A stretch of 64,000 nucleotides of DNA from JACVRW01 sp963746825 (GCA_963746825.1 CAVVCU010000003.1:62001-126000); one strand, 5' to 3'. Shown: positions 1-8,994, counted from the first letter of the stretch. A program made the numbers and translations. Notes: generated by a model not told the origin, from the sequence alone.

Positions 1-646
1 TCTCGGCCAGCAGCCGCAGGTTGCGCACGCCGCGCCCCACCAGCGTCGCCACCATCACGCCCGCCACCGCCAGCCCGATCAGGTCGACCACGGTCAGGCC
101 AAGCCCGCCGACCTGAAAGCCCAGGCCCACGCCGAGCGCGATCAGCGTGTTGAGCCCGATGAGCGCCAGTCGCACCTCCGTGGGCCCCACCCGGCCGTAG
201 CCGAGCGTGAACACTCCGAACGCGTAGGTCTCCAGGTAGACGTTGATCGACAGCATCAGGTAGGCGACCACGATCACCAGCCCGACCGAGAGCAGCATCC
301 AGGGCGACAGCCCGAGGCCGAGCCCGATCACCGCGGTGGCCAGCGCGTCGACGAGGTGGTCGAGGTAGTAGCCGTACTTGGGCCGCTCGATCTTGCGCAC
401 GCGGGCCAGGGTTCCGTCGAGAGAATCGCCGAGCCAGTGCACGATGAGCAGCGCGGAGGCGGCCCACAGCCACAGCTTGTCGCCGTTGGAGAGCAGGTAC
501 GCGCCGGCGATCCCGAGCGCGGCCAGCACCCCCAGGGCGGTCATGTGGTCGGGCATCACCCATGCGGGCACCCGTCGGGCGATCCATTCGAGGGCCCGGC
601 CTTCGGCCTGGGCGAGAAAGAACTGCTTGTCACGCGGCGCGTCCAT
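1..646 (-). CDS. CDP-alcohol phosphatidyltransferase, 3' end cut by window edge
   Basis: The frame runs leftward from ATG at 646 and is still open at base 1 (about 215 residues visible). It has the family signature D-x2-DG-x2-AR-(x)n-G-x3-D-x3-D around residues 74-101 (GDSLDGTLAR, then GYYLDHLVD), which binds Mg2+ and the CDP-alcohol. Hydrophobic segments before and after fit a multi-pass membrane enzyme of phospholipid headgroup transfer. An AAAGGAG ribosome site lies 6 nt upstream of the ATG. It is last in a leftward run behind the ion-channel gene. The family is certain; the substrate (glycerol-P, inositol-P, serine or another) cannot be told from this part. Confidence 0.85.
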   Translation of the reverse strand, partial: MDAPRDKQFFLAQAEGRALEWIARRVPAWVMPDHMTALGVLAALGIAGAYLLSNGDKLWLWAASALLIVHWLGDSLDGTLARVRKIERPKYGYYLDHLVDALATAVIGLGLGLSPWMLLSVGLVIVVAYLMLSINVYLETYAFGVFTLGYGRVGPTEVRLALIGLNTLIALGVGLGFQVGGLGLTVVDLIGLAVAGVMVATLVGRGVRNLRLLAE

Positions 647-660
647 CGTCGATCTCCTTT

Positions 661-677
661 GTTGACCATCGGTCAAC
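661..677. promoter_or_regulatory. Perfect palindrome upstream of the phosphatidyltransferase gene
   Basis: GTTGACCATCGGTCAAC is a perfect 7-3-7 inverted repeat just upstream of the ribosome site of the CDP-alcohol phosphatidyltransferase and about 30 nt after the channel stop. Its size and symmetry suit a TetR- or GntR-type dimer operator. The GntR/FadR regulator at 1692-2504 is the nearest candidate binder; that link is inference. Confidence 0.4.
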
Positions 678-704
678 AAGACATATGCCGCAGGGGGAGA
701 TGGG

Positions 705-1682
705 TTACGCGAGTGAGAGCACGAAGATCAGCGCGGCGGCCAGGAAGTAGATGCCGGTGAGTATCGCCAGCCCCTGCCGGTCGGCCCTGGCGGCCTTGGC
801 CACGTCGCCCGTGGCGTCCACCCACGAGTTGCGCACGATCACCGCCAGGGTCAGCACCACGAACGCGTAGGACAGGATGTAGAGCTTGTCCAGCAGCAGC
901 AGGTAGTCGACCTCGGGCAGGCTCGAGTTGGAGGTGATCTGCAGCGCCACGAGCGTGAGCAGGGCGGTGATGCCGATCCCGATGCGGCCCTCGACGTAGC
1001 GCGGGTGCACCGACAGCGCGAGGGCGGCGGTGAGCGCCACCAGCAGCATCGGCAGCAGCAGCTTTGTCGCGTAGGGGCCCTGCGGGCGCACCACGGGCAC
1101 GTTGATCACCACCCGGGAGTAGGTGGGGTTCTCGGACGTGGGATCGCCGAAATCCGTGGCGTAGCGGTTGCCGACGACCTCGAGTGAGGGCTCCTCGAAC
1201 TTCCAGCCCGGCAGCGTCAGGTCCTCGCTCAGCGCGATCGGCCGGCGGTCGGGCACGAACACCACCTCGGTGTCGTCGGCCGTGGTGTTCTCGATGAGCA
1301 CCTCGAGGTCCTGGGTGTCGAAGGGATAGCGCCCGAGCGGCAGCTTGGCGTTGAACTTGCCCTGGTTACGGAGCACCTGGTACTGCCATCCGCCCGGCAG
1401 CTGCTCCGGCTCCTCGCTCTCGTAGGTGAGGATGTGGCCCCAGAGCTCGAACGCGTTCATGAACTCGAACGTGCGCGACGGGTCGATGTCCGGGTTCTTC
1501 CACTTGAACCACATGTAGAGGTCCACGTTGTAGGAGTGCGACTGGAGGTCGAGCTGCTGGATGTCGTTGACCAGCGCCCCCACGCGTACCACCGTGGGTT
1601 CCGAGTCCTGGGCCGCGCCGGCGGCGGGGAAGAGCAGGAGGACTATCGCCGTGCCGAGGGCGGCCAGTAGCCCCCGCTTCAT
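705..1682 (-). CDS. Prokaryotic pentameric ligand-gated ion channel (GLIC/ELIC-like)
   Basis: A 325-residue protein with a signal peptide (1-24), an extracellular beta-sandwich (about 30-200) and four membrane helices (about 205-225, 233-253, 262-285, 303-325). The YPFDTQ segment near 119-124 matches the Pro-loop of the Cys-loop receptor family; the two loop cysteines are absent, as in other bacterial members. A proline lies early in M1 (LLPMLL), and the M2-M3 stretch (QITSNSSLPEVDY) lines up well with GLIC. The product should be a homopentameric plasma-membrane channel opened by an external ligand or protons. It starts 9 nt after the GntR gene with an AGGA ribosome site, so it is probably co-transcribed with the amino-acid dehydrogenase and regulator. 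Family assignment is strong; ligand and ion selectivity are unknown. Confidence 0.88.
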   Translation of the reverse strand: MKRGLLAALGTAIVLLLFPAAGAAQDSEPTVVRVGALVNDIQQLDLQSHSYNVDLYMWFKWKNPDIDPSRTFEFMNAFELWGHILTYESEEPEQLPGGWQYQVLRNQGKFNAKLPLGRYPFDTQDLEVLIENTTADDTEVVFVPDRRPIALSEDLTLPGWKFEEPSLEVVGNRYATDFGDPTSENPTYSRVVINVPVVRPQGPYATKLLLPMLLVALTAALALSVHPRYVEGRIGIGITALLTLVALQITSNSSLPEVDYLLLLDKLYILSYAFVVLTLAVIVRNSWVDATGDVAKAARADRQGLAILTGIYFLAAALIFVLSLA

Positions 1683-1691
1683 TTCGGGATC

Positions 1692-2504
1692 CTAACCCGA
1701 TAGGCGCTGCGCGCGCGAGCGCTCGGCCACCGGCTGCAGGAAATCCGGCAGCTCGCGCACCAGCCCGCGGCCGGTCTCGCGCTCCCAGATCTGCTCGAGC
1801 TGGGCCAGGTGCTCGTCCATCACCCGGTCAATAAGTGGAAAGTCGGCCGCGCGCACGGCGGCCAGCGTGCGCTCGTGGATCTCGATCGTCCAGGAAGGCA
1901 CGAGCTCGGCGTGCATGGCCATGTCGCGGGCGATCTCCAGCTGCCGCAGGAGGGTCCGCATCAGGCCCACGATCGTCGAGTTGCGCGTGGCCCGTGCCAG
2001 CCCGAGGTGGAACTTCATGTCGAGCTGGAGGAAGAGGTCCTCGTGACTGAGGAAGTCATCCGAATCCGCGAGCTCGCGCTGGCGCTCGATGGTGCGGGTC
2101 ATGAGGGCGAAGTCGTCGTCGGAGGCGTGCACCGCGGCCAGCTGGGCCACCCGCGGCTCGAGCAGGCGCCGCGCCTCGAGCACGCCGGCGATCTCGCTGA
2201 AGCGAATCTCCTGGCGCGACCGCAGCAGCTCGCGCGGGATCAGCTCCGCGGCGACGAAGATGCCGCCCGACTGGCCCCGGTGCACCTCGAGCACGCCCGC
2301 CTCGGTCAGGGTCTTGATCGCCTCGCGCAGGGTGGGCCGGCTGATGCGCATCTGGGCGGCGAGGTCGCGCTCGGAGGGCAGGCGGTCGCCCGTGTGCAGG
2401 TCACCGCTCTTGATCTTGTCGGCTATCTGCTCGACCGCCTCCTCGAAGGTGCGGCGCGTGGCGACGGGCTCGAAGGAGCCCTCCAGCCCGAGGGTCGAGC
2501 TCAA
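1692..2504 (-). CDS. GntR/FadR-family transcriptional regulator
   Basis: About 270 residues: a winged helix-turn-helix (LPSERDLAAQMRISRPTLRE, about 36-55) followed by an all-helical FCD ligand domain. I place the start at a TTG whose last two bases overlap the dehydrogenase stop (TTGA); a GGAGG ribosome site sits 10 nt upstream. Longer versions of the frame only overlap the dehydrogenase and translate to low-complexity Arg/Gly sequence. FCD regulators usually sense carboxylates such as organic, keto or amino acids. The position between an amino-acid dehydrogenase and the channel suggests control of this operon and perhaps of the divergent oxidoreductase. Confidence 0.88.
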   Translation of the reverse strand: MSSTLGLEGSFEPVATRRTFEEAVEQIADKIKSGDLHTGDRLPSERDLAAQMRISRPTLREAIKTLTEAGVLEVHRGQSGGIFVAAELIPRELLRSRQEIRFSEIAGVLEARRLLEPRVAQLAAVHASDDDFALMTRTIERQRELADSDDFLSHEDLFLQLDMKFHLGLARATRNSTIVGLMRTLLRQLEIARDMAMHAELVPSWTIEIHERTLAAVRAADFPLIDRVMDEHLAQLEQIWERETGRGLVRELPDFLQPVAERSRAQRLSG

Positions 2505-3586
2505 GATCTCGCTGCCTCCACGCGCTCGAGCGCCTGGCGCTCGGCCACTTCCAGTGGCGTCAGGCCCTCGCGCTCGGCCGTGGCCAGCGCGCGGTCGAGG
2601 CCGTCCATGGCCCCGTCGACGAGCTCCTGCTCGGAAGGCCCGCCCCGGCCGCGGTACCACTCCGCTCCCACGTGGATGAGCCCGCCGCAGTTGGCCAGGA
2701 AGTCAGGTACGTAGAGGATCTCGCGCTGCTTCAGCGTCCGCGCCACGTGCCGCCCGGTGAGCGGGTTGTTCGCCGCTCCGGCGATCACGTGCACGTCGAG
2801 CGCTCGCGCGGTGCGATCGTCGATCAGCCCGCCGGCGGCGCAGGGGGAGAGGACGTCGAGCTCGCGGGCCAGCAGGGCGTCGACCGAGCGCGCTACCTTC
2901 ACCGCGCCGGGGTGCCCGGAGGCCAGCTGCTCACAACGCGCCGCGTCGACGTCGTAGGCGACCACCCGCGCGCCGGCTCGGGCGAAGGAGGCGGCCAGGG
3001 CTCCGCCCACCTTGCCTACGCCGATCACGCCGATGCGGCGGCCCTCCAGGTCGGCCGAGCCGTCGTGGGCGGCCAGGCCGCGGCGCGTGGCCTCGAAGAC
3101 CGTCGCGGCGGTGACCGGCGAGGGATCGCCTCCGCCGCCGTTGCCCACCGAGCGGCCTACGCAGTAGCGCGTGAAGCGCGCCATGTGATCCATGTCCGCG
3201 GTGGTGGTGCCGATGTCCTCGGCGGTGATGTAGGCGCCGCCCAGGCCCTCGATCACCTCGGCCGCGCCGGTGAGCCGCGCCTCGCGAAGGTCGCGGCGCC
3301 CGTCGTCGATCATCACCGCCTTGCCTCCGCCGAGGTCGAGGCCGGCGGCCGAGGCCTTGAGCGTCATGGTGCGTGCGAGGCACATCACGTCCTCGAGCGC
3401 CTCGGTCAGCCCACCCGGGTAGGGCTTGAGCCGCATGCCGCCCAGGGCGGGGCCGAGGACGGTGGAGTGCACGGCGACGATGAAGCGCAGCCCCGTATCG
3501 GGGTCCTGGCGAATCACGATCTGCTCGTGATCGTCCTCGCGGAGGGCGTCAGCGGCCTGAATCGGGTGCTGCGCGGCAATGGTCAT
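2501..3586 (-). CDS. Leucine/phenylalanine-type amino-acid dehydrogenase
   Basis: 361 residues of the Glu/Leu/Phe/Val dehydrogenase superfamily, at the usual length of leucine dehydrogenase. The N-terminal catalytic domain has GPALGGMR and the lysine segment LDLGGGKAVM; a Rossmann domain follows with IGVGKVGG near 190. It should deaminate branched or aromatic L-amino acids to 2-keto acids with NAD+. An AAGGAAG ribosome site precedes ATG 3586. It is divergent from the indolepyruvate oxidoreductase, which would decarboxylate the keto acid, so the pair makes a plausible amino-acid to acyl-CoA route. Exact substrate is not set by sequence alone. Confidence 0.87.
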   Translation of the reverse strand: MTIAAQHPIQAADALREDDHEQIVIRQDPDTGLRFIVAVHSTVLGPALGGMRLKPYPGGLTEALEDVMCLARTMTLKASAAGLDLGGGKAVMIDDGRRDLREARLTGAAEVIEGLGGAYITAEDIGTTTADMDHMARFTRYCVGRSVGNGGGGDPSPVTAATVFEATRRGLAAHDGSADLEGRRIGVIGVGKVGGALAASFARAGARVVAYDVDAARCEQLASGHPGAVKVARSVDALLARELDVLSPCAAGGLIDDRTARALDVHVIAGAANNPLTGRHVARTLKQREILYVPDFLANCGGLIHVGAEWYRGRGGPSEQELVDGAMDGLDRALATAEREGLTPLEVAERQALERVEAARS

Positions 3587-3606
3587 CTTCCTTGACCATA
3601 TAGGCG

Positions 3607-3624
3607 CTTGAGGATGGCTTCAAG
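3607..3624. promoter_or_regulatory. Inverted repeat in the divergent dehydrogenase/oxidoreductase promoter
   Basis: CTTGA-N8-TCAAG, a perfect 5-8-5 repeat in the 67-nt divergent intergenic region. On the minus strand it covers a possible -35 (TTGAAG) with a TATATG -10 about 15 nt downstream for the dehydrogenase. Probable operator; the binder is unknown, with the adjacent GntR protein the first guess. Confidence 0.35.
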
Positions 3625-3635
3625 CCGGTGTCAAT

Positions 3636-3652
3636 GGTAAGGTGCGCTAACC
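3636..3652. promoter_or_regulatory. Near-palindrome just before the oxidoreductase start
   Basis: GGTAAG-N5-CTAACC, half-sites matching at 5 of 6 positions, ends 1 nt before the ATG at 3654. It contains a possible TAAGGT -10 box that would give an almost leaderless transcript. Tentative operator/promoter. Confidence 0.3.
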
Positions 3653-3653
3653 A

Positions 3654-6600
3654 ATGGTCTCGACGGCCTACACCCGACCCGTGCGGCCGGCCCGGCGCCG
3701 GGAGGTCTCCCTCGACGACAAGTATCTGCTCGGGGAAGGCCGGATCCTGCTGACCGGGGTACAGGGCCTCGTACGCCTCGTGCTCGACCAGCACCGGGCC
3801 GACCGGGCCCGCGGCCTGACCACCGGCACGATGATCTCCGGTTATCAGGGCTCGCCGCTGGGCGGCTTCGACCAGGAGCTGGCGCGCAACGCGGACCTCC
3901 TCGACGAACACCACGTGCGCCACGTACCGGCGCTCAACGAGGAGCTCGGCGCCACCTCGGCCTGGGGCAGCCAGCTCGCGGCCCGGCTCCCCGGCGCCCG
4001 GTACGACGGAGTGCTGGGCCTCTGGTACGGCAAGGCGCCGGGGCTCGACCGCGCCGGCGATGCCCTGCGTCACGGGAACTTCGTCGGCGTCTCGCGCACC
4101 GGCGGCGGCCTGGCCGTGGTGGGCGACGACCCGAGCTGCAAGTCCTCGACGATCCCGAGCTCGTCCGAGCCCCTGCTGGCCTCGCTTCACATGCCGGTCT
4201 TCTTTCCCGGGAGCGTCCAGGAGGTGCTCGATCTCGGCCTGCACGCCTATGCCTGCTCGCGCGCCTCGGGTCTCTGGGCCGGCTTCAAGATCGTGACCAG
4301 CGTGGCCGACGCGGTGGGCACCGCCGAGGTCGCCCCGGGGCGCATCGCTCCCGTGCTGCCCGACCTCGGGTACGTGCACGAGCCGACGGGCCACCTGCTG
4401 GCGCCCCAGTCTCTCGACATGGAGCGCACCATGCTGGGCGTGCGCACCGATCTGGCCCTCGCCTACGCCCGCGAGAACGGGGTCAACCGCATCGAGGGCG
4501 CGCGCGACGCCTGGCTGGGCATCGTGGCGGGCGGCAAGCCCTATTTCGACCTGCTCCACGCGCTGCGCAACCTCGGGTTGGGCGAAAGCGAGCTCGACCG
4601 CGCCGGCATCCGCATCCTCAAGCTGGGCATGGTCTGGCCGCTGGAGCGTGAGATCGCGCGCGAGTTCGCCCGCGGCCTCGACGAGGTCCTGGTGGTGGAG
4701 GAGAAGGGCCCGTTCGTGGAGACGGCGCTCAAGGAGGCGCTCTACGGCGGCCCGCACACGCCCCGCGTGGTGGGCAAGAGCGACGAGCGCGGAGAGCGGC
4801 TGCTGCCCGTGGAGCTGGACCTCGACGCGGACGTGATCGCCCGCGCGGTGGCCGCCCGCCTCGGCGCGCGCGTGCAGCTCGACTCGGTCGAGGCCCACAT
4901 CCGCCGGCTCGACGCGATCGCCGGCCGCCGCGCCGAGCTGCCGATGGCCTTGCGCTCACCCTTCTTCTGCTCGGGCTGCCCGCACAACTCCTCGCTGCCC
5001 GCCCCGGAGGGCACGCTCGTGGGCGGCGGCATCGGCTGCCACACGATGGTGCTGCTCAGCCCCGAGGGCAAGGGCGAGCTCACCGGCATCACGCAGATGG
5101 GCGGCGAGGGCGCCCAGTGGATCGGGCAGGCGCCCTTCACCGGCGACTCCCACCTGGTGCAGAACCTGGGCGACGGCACGTTCCACCACTCCGGGTCGCT
5201 GGCCGTGAGGGCGGCGGTGGCCGCGGGCGTGAACATCACCTACAAGCTGCTCTACAACGAGCACGTGGCCATGACCGGGGGCCAGGCCATCGAGGGTCAG
5301 CTCTCGGTGCCTGACCTGACCCGCTGGCTCGAGCTCGAGGGCGTCAAGCGCATCATCGTCACCACCGAGGACACCGATCGCTACAAGGGCGTCCGCCTGG
5401 CGCCGATCGCCGAGCTGCGCGACCGCTCGCAGCTGCTGCCCGCCCAGCAGGAGCTGGCGCAGGTGGAGGGCGTGACCGTGCTCATCCACGATCAGGAGTG
5501 CGCCGCCGAGAAGCGCCGCGCGCGAAAGCGCGGCAAGCAGGCCGAGCCCGCCGAGCGCATCTGGATCAACGAGCGCGTATGCGAGGGCTGCGGCGACTGC
5601 GGCAAGAAGTCGAGCTGCCTGTCGGTGCTACCGGTGGAGACCGAGTTCGGGCGCAAGACTCAGATCCACCAGGCCTCCTGCAACAAGGACTACTCCTGTC
5701 TGGAGGGGGACTGCCCCTCCTTCCTCACCGTGGTGCCGGGCAAGAGGGCGAGGCACGAGACCCCAGCTCTGAATGTCGATCTGCCCGAGCCCGACCTGCT
5801 CGTGTCCGACGACGACTGGGCGGTGCGCATGATGGGAATCGGCGGCACCGGGGTGGTCACGGTCAACCAGATGCTGGGGATGGCGGGCCTGATCGACGGC
5901 CTGCACGTCTACGGCCTGGATCAGACCGGCCTGTCGCAGAAGGGCGGCCCCGTCACGTCCGACCTCCGTCTCTCGCGCGAGCCGCTGGCCGTGGCCCCGA
6001 AGGCGCCCGCCGGCTCGGTCGACCTCTACCTGGGCTTCGACCTGCTGGGCGCGGGCGACGCGAAGAACCTCGTAACCGCGTTCGAAGATCGCACCGTCGC
6101 TGTGGTGTCGACGAGCGCGGTGCCCACCGGCCAGATGGTCATCGACACCGAGGAGCGCTTCCCCGAGCTGGCCGCCCAGCTCGACCAGATCGACGCCGCC
6201 ACCCGCCGCGAGCACAACCTCTACCTCGATGCCCAGCGGCTCTCCGAGCGCCTGTTCGGCGACCACATGATGACCAACACGCTGGCCCTCGGCGCGGCCT
6301 ACCAGCGCGGGATGGTGCCGGTGTCGGCCGAGGCGCTCGAGCAGGCCATCCGCCTCAACGGCGCGGCGGTGCAGAAGAACCTGGCCGCGTTCGCCTGGGG
6401 CCGCGCCGTGGTGGCCGCGCCCGACGCCGTGGAGACGGCCACGCGGGCGCCGGAGTCGTCCGTGCCGGCGCGCGAGCTGAGCGCCGCCGAGCGGGAGCTG
6501 GTCACGCTGGCCGTGAACGGCGACGCCGGTGAGCTGCGCCGTCTGGTCGAGACCCGCGTGCCCGAGCTCGTCGCCTACCAGGACGAGGCCTACGCGCGCC

Positions 6601-7160
6601 GCTACGCCGAGATGGTGCGCCGGGTGCAGGTGGCCGAGCAGGAGCGCACGCCCGGCCACGCCGAGCTGGCCGAGGCCGTGGCCCGCCAGCTCTTCAAGCT
6701 GATGGCCTACAAGGACGAGTACGAGGTGGCCCGCCTGCACCTCGACGCGGTCGAGCAGGCCAGGCTGAGCGCCGAGTTCGGCCAGGACGCGAAGGTGTGG
6801 TTCAACCTGCACCCGCCGCTGCTGCGCTCCATGGGCCTCGAGCGCAAGCTCAAGCTCGGCTCGTGGTTCACCCCGAGCTTCAGCGCCCTCTACCGCATGC
6901 GCCGCCTGCGCGCCACGAAGCTCGACCCGTTCGGCCGCGCGGAGGTGCGACGCGTCGAGCGCGAGCTGATCGCGGAGTACGGGGGCATGGTGGAGGACGC
7001 TCTCGTTCGCCTGACCCCGGACACCCACGCCACCGTCCGGGAGCTATTCGAGCTACCCGACGTGATCCGCGGTTACGAGGAGATCAAGCTGCGCAACGTG
7101 GCGCTGTTTCGCAAGCGGGCCGAGGCGCTGCGCAAGCGCCTCAGTCCTCCTCGTCCCTGA
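3654..7160 (+). CDS. Indolepyruvate/2-ketoacid ferredoxin oxidoreductase, fused
   Basis: A 1168-residue single-chain 2-ketoacid:ferredoxin oxidoreductase. The N-terminal part (about 20-400) holds the pyrimidine-binding and transketolase-type domains; the TPP half follows with CSGCPHNSS (about 439) and GDGTFHHSG (about 506). A cysteine-rich [4Fe-4S] segment lies near 643-690 (VCEGCGDCGKKSSC and CNKDYSCLEGDC). The gamma-type domain starts near GIGGTGVV (about 728), and the end is the helical region usual for these fusions (DUF6537). It oxidatively decarboxylates aryl- or branched-chain keto acids to acyl-CoA, reducing ferredoxin. Divergent from an amino-acid dehydrogenase that would supply the keto acid. 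Its end overlaps the convergent PhoX gene by 20 nt. Confidence 0.92.
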   Translation: MVSTAYTRPVRPARRREVSLDDKYLLGEGRILLTGVQGLVRLVLDQHRADRARGLTTGTMISGYQGSPLGGFDQELARNADLLDEHHVRHVPALNEELGATSAWGSQLAARLPGARYDGVLGLWYGKAPGLDRAGDALRHGNFVGVSRTGGGLAVVGDDPSCKSSTIPSSSEPLLASLHMPVFFPGSVQEVLDLGLHAYACSRASGLWAGFKIVTSVADAVGTAEVAPGRIAPVLPDLGYVHEPTGHLLAPQSLDMERTMLGVRTDLALAYARENGVNRIEGARDAWLGIVAGGKPYFDLLHALRNLGLGESELDRAGIRILKLGMVWPLEREIAREFARGLDEVLVVEEKGPFVETALKEALYGGPHTPRVVGKSDERGERLLPVELDLDADVIARAVAARLGARVQLDSVEAHIRRLDAIAGRRAELPMALRSPFFCSGCPHNSSLPAPEGTLVGGGIGCHTMVLLSPEGKGELTGITQMGGEGAQWIGQAPFTGDSHLVQNLGDGTFHHSGSLAVRAAVAAGVNITYKLLYNEHVAMTGGQAIEGQLSVPDLTRWLELEGVKRIIVTTEDTDRYKGVRLAPIAELRDRSQLLPAQQELAQVEGVTVLIHDQECAAEKRRARKRGKQAEPAERIWINERVCEGCGDCGKKSSCLSVLPVETEFGRKTQIHQASCNKDYSCLEGDCPSFLTVVPGKRARHETPALNVDLPEPDLLVSDDDWAVRMMGIGGTGVVTVNQMLGMAGLIDGLHVYGLDQTGLSQKGGPVTSDLRLSREPLAVAPKAPAGSVDLYLGFDLLGAGDAKNLVTAFEDRTVAVVSTSAVPTGQMVIDTEERFPELAAQLDQIDAATRREHNLYLDAQRLSERLFGDHMMTNTLALGAAYQRGMVPVSAEALEQAIRLNGAAVQKNLAAFAWGRAVVAAPDAVETATRAPESSVPARELSAAERELVTLAVNGDAGELRRLVETRVPELVAYQDEAYARRYAEMVRRVQVAEQERTPGHAELAEAVARQLFKLMAYKDEYEVARLHLDAVEQARLSAEFGQDAKVWFNLHPPLLRSMGLERKLKLGSWFTPSFSALYRMRRLRATKLDPFGRAEVRRVERELIAEYGGMVEDALVRLTPDTHATVRELFELPDVIRGYEEIKLRNVALFRKRAEALRKRLSPPRP

Positions 7161-8994
7161 CGTCCTCCACACGGCTGATGGCCACGGTCGAGGGCTTCGG
7201 CGTCGACGGGTTGTCGCCGGCGGTCTTGTCGCCCTCGGGCCACCAGCTGGTGTAGGTGGTCTCCTGGCCGAAGACCGCCTCGTCGGTGCTCGACGTGTTC
7301 TCGCCCGGGTGCTGGACGTTGCAGAACAGCGTCTTCTCGTTCGGGGTGAAGTACGGGCCGGTGATCTCGCACTCCACGGGGCCGTTGGCGAAGCGGAAGG
7401 CGACGCCGCGGTTCGGTCCTGAGGTCGGCACCATGAACATCGCGTTGTTCTTGTGGTACGCGTACTCGTTGTCCTCGTTCAGGCGGCTCGACGAGATGTC
7501 GGTGACCACCCACAGGTGGCGCGCCTTGTCGAACACGAGGTTGTCGGGCGACGAGAAGCCCTCGGTGCCCGGGTCCCCGGAGCCCGTCGGGCCGCCCGCG
7601 GCGTAGTCGAGCCAGCGAAACTCGCTCGCCTCGGGATCGTTGCCATTCTCGCGCAGCCGGCGCACCGAGCCGTGCGAGTCGTTGACCGTGCTGTTGTTGG
7701 TCAGTGCGATGAACACGCTGCCGTCCTCGGCCACCTCGAGGTCCTCGGGCCGGTTGGTGCCGAAGTGCAGGTCGAACTCGTCGTCGCCGTAGGCGGCCCG
7801 CAGCTTCTCGGCGGTGTCGTCGAGGGCGTCCCCGGGCACCTCGACCCAGGTGCCGGTGCCCTCGGTCGGAGTGATCGGCGTCGTATCGCCGGCGGCGGCG
7901 AAGCGGCGCCGGCCCTCGGGCTCCCAGCGCGCGATGTAGAGCGTGCCCTCTTCGAGCAGCTTGCGGTTGTTCGACCACTGGCGCGGCTTGAAGGAGCGGT
8001 CGGAGACGAACTTGTAGACGCCCTCGTTGGTCTTGTCGTCGCCCATGTAGAGCACGAACTTCTTGCCGGGCTCGTGACGGAAGGCGGTGTTCTCGTGGCG
8101 AAAGCGCCCCAGCGCGGTGTGCTTTCGCCCGACGTACTCGGGGTCGTAGGGATCGTGTTCGCAGACCCATCCGTACTTCTTGTAGGCCTCGGGGTCGTAC
8201 TCGGCGTCCTCGGGCTGGCCGCCGTACTGCGCCCACCCGTAGGCGTCGGTGGCCTCGGCCTCCAGCTCGATCCCGTAGTCGTCGAAGTTCTCCTCGCAGG
8301 ACAGCGCGGTGCCCCAGGGAGTGATGCCGCCGGAGCAGTTGCCGATCGAGCCGTGGGCGCTCGCGCCGATGCCGTCCGCCCCGGTAAGCGGGCCGGTGAA
8401 CTCGAGGTCGGGCCGGTCCCCGTAGATCCGCCGGTTGTACTCCGACTTCGAGACGACCTTCCAAAGTCCGCTGCGCTTGCGCTTGATGTGCACGATCGAG
8501 TTGCCGACCGCATCCTGCTCCTCCTGCACCTGCGCGGCGTTCTTGGGGGAGCCGTCCGGCTTGTAGCCGTGAAGGAAGAAGGGATCGGGGTACTCGTGGT
8601 TGACGAACAGAAGGCCCTCGCGGCTGCCGCGCAGCGGGAAGTAGGCGAGGAAGTCGTTGTTGTAGCCGTAGCGCAGGCGTCGCCCGCCGCCGTCCTCGAA
8701 GACGTCGCCGTAGGAGATGAGGACGTCGGCGCGGAAGCCGGGCGCCACCTCGAAGACGTCCGCGCTCGAGGCGGCGATGGCCTCGAAATCGCTGAAGCCG
8801 TTCGGCCGCATGCCGGCCTGCGCTTCCTCTCCGAATAGGTGTGAGGTCCCGCCGCCCATCGCCACGGCGCCGGCCGTGCTGGCTCCGGCCGCGGCCACGC
8901 CGCGGATGAAGTCGCGCCGTGTAGAGGTGAGCTTGCCGCGCAGCGGTCGCTGGGCGGCGTCGCTGGGGTCGGCGGGGCGGGCGATGCTTGCCAC
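7141..8994 (-). CDS. PhoX-family (DUF839) Tat-exported protein, phosphatase-like
   Basis: 617 residues from a GTG with a near-perfect AGGAGG site 7 nt upstream. The N-terminus has a twin-arginine export signal (STRRDFIRG, then an Ala/Gly-rich core). The rest is the DUF839/PhoX beta-propeller, with conserved segments such as LLFVNHEYPDP, GITPWGTALSCEENFDDYG, RPEDLEV and SSPDNLVFD. PhoX enzymes are secreted Ca/Fe-dependent alkaline phosphatases that release phosphate from organic esters; many DUF839 members are untested, so the enzyme name is by family only. A longer in-frame extension upstream lacks any signal-like feature and I reject it. Monocistronic and convergent with the oxidoreductase. 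Confidence 0.85.
   Translation of the reverse strand: MASIARPADPSDAAQRPLRGKLTSTRRDFIRGVAAAGASTAGAVAMGGGTSHLFGEEAQAGMRPNGFSDFEAIAASSADVFEVAPGFRADVLISYGDVFEDGGGRRLRYGYNNDFLAYFPLRGSREGLLFVNHEYPDPFFLHGYKPDGSPKNAAQVQEEQDAVGNSIVHIKRKRSGLWKVVSKSEYNRRIYGDRPDLEFTGPLTGADGIGASAHGSIGNCSGGITPWGTALSCEENFDDYGIELEAEATDAYGWAQYGGQPEDAEYDPEAYKKYGWVCEHDPYDPEYVGRKHTALGRFRHENTAFRHEPGKKFVLYMGDDKTNEGVYKFVSDRSFKPRQWSNNRKLLEEGTLYIARWEPEGRRRFAAAGDTTPITPTEGTGTWVEVPGDALDDTAEKLRAAYGDDEFDLHFGTNRPEDLEVAEDGSVFIALTNNSTVNDSHGSVRRLRENGNDPEASEFRWLDYAAGGPTGSGDPGTEGFSSPDNLVFDKARHLWVVTDISSSRLNEDNEYAYHKNNAMFMVPTSGPNRGVAFRFANGPVECEITGPYFTPNEKTLFCNVQHPGENTSSTDEAVFGQETTYTSWWPEGDKTAGDNPSTPKPSTVAISRVEDVRDEED

Noticed and set aside
2505..2660. 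N-terminal extension of the GntR regulator
   Set aside because: It overlaps the dehydrogenase and reads as Arg/Gly/Ala-rich sequence; TTG 2504 has a good ribosome site.
5628..7028. Long open frame antisense to the ketoacid oxidoreductase
   Set aside because: Long antisense frames are normal in 70% GC DNA; it translates to His/Arg/Gly-rich sequence with no family features, opposite a well-conserved enzyme.
7453..8838. Long plus-strand open frame opposite the PhoX-like gene
   Set aside because: Composition shadow of the PhoX codons; no start signal or recognisable domain.
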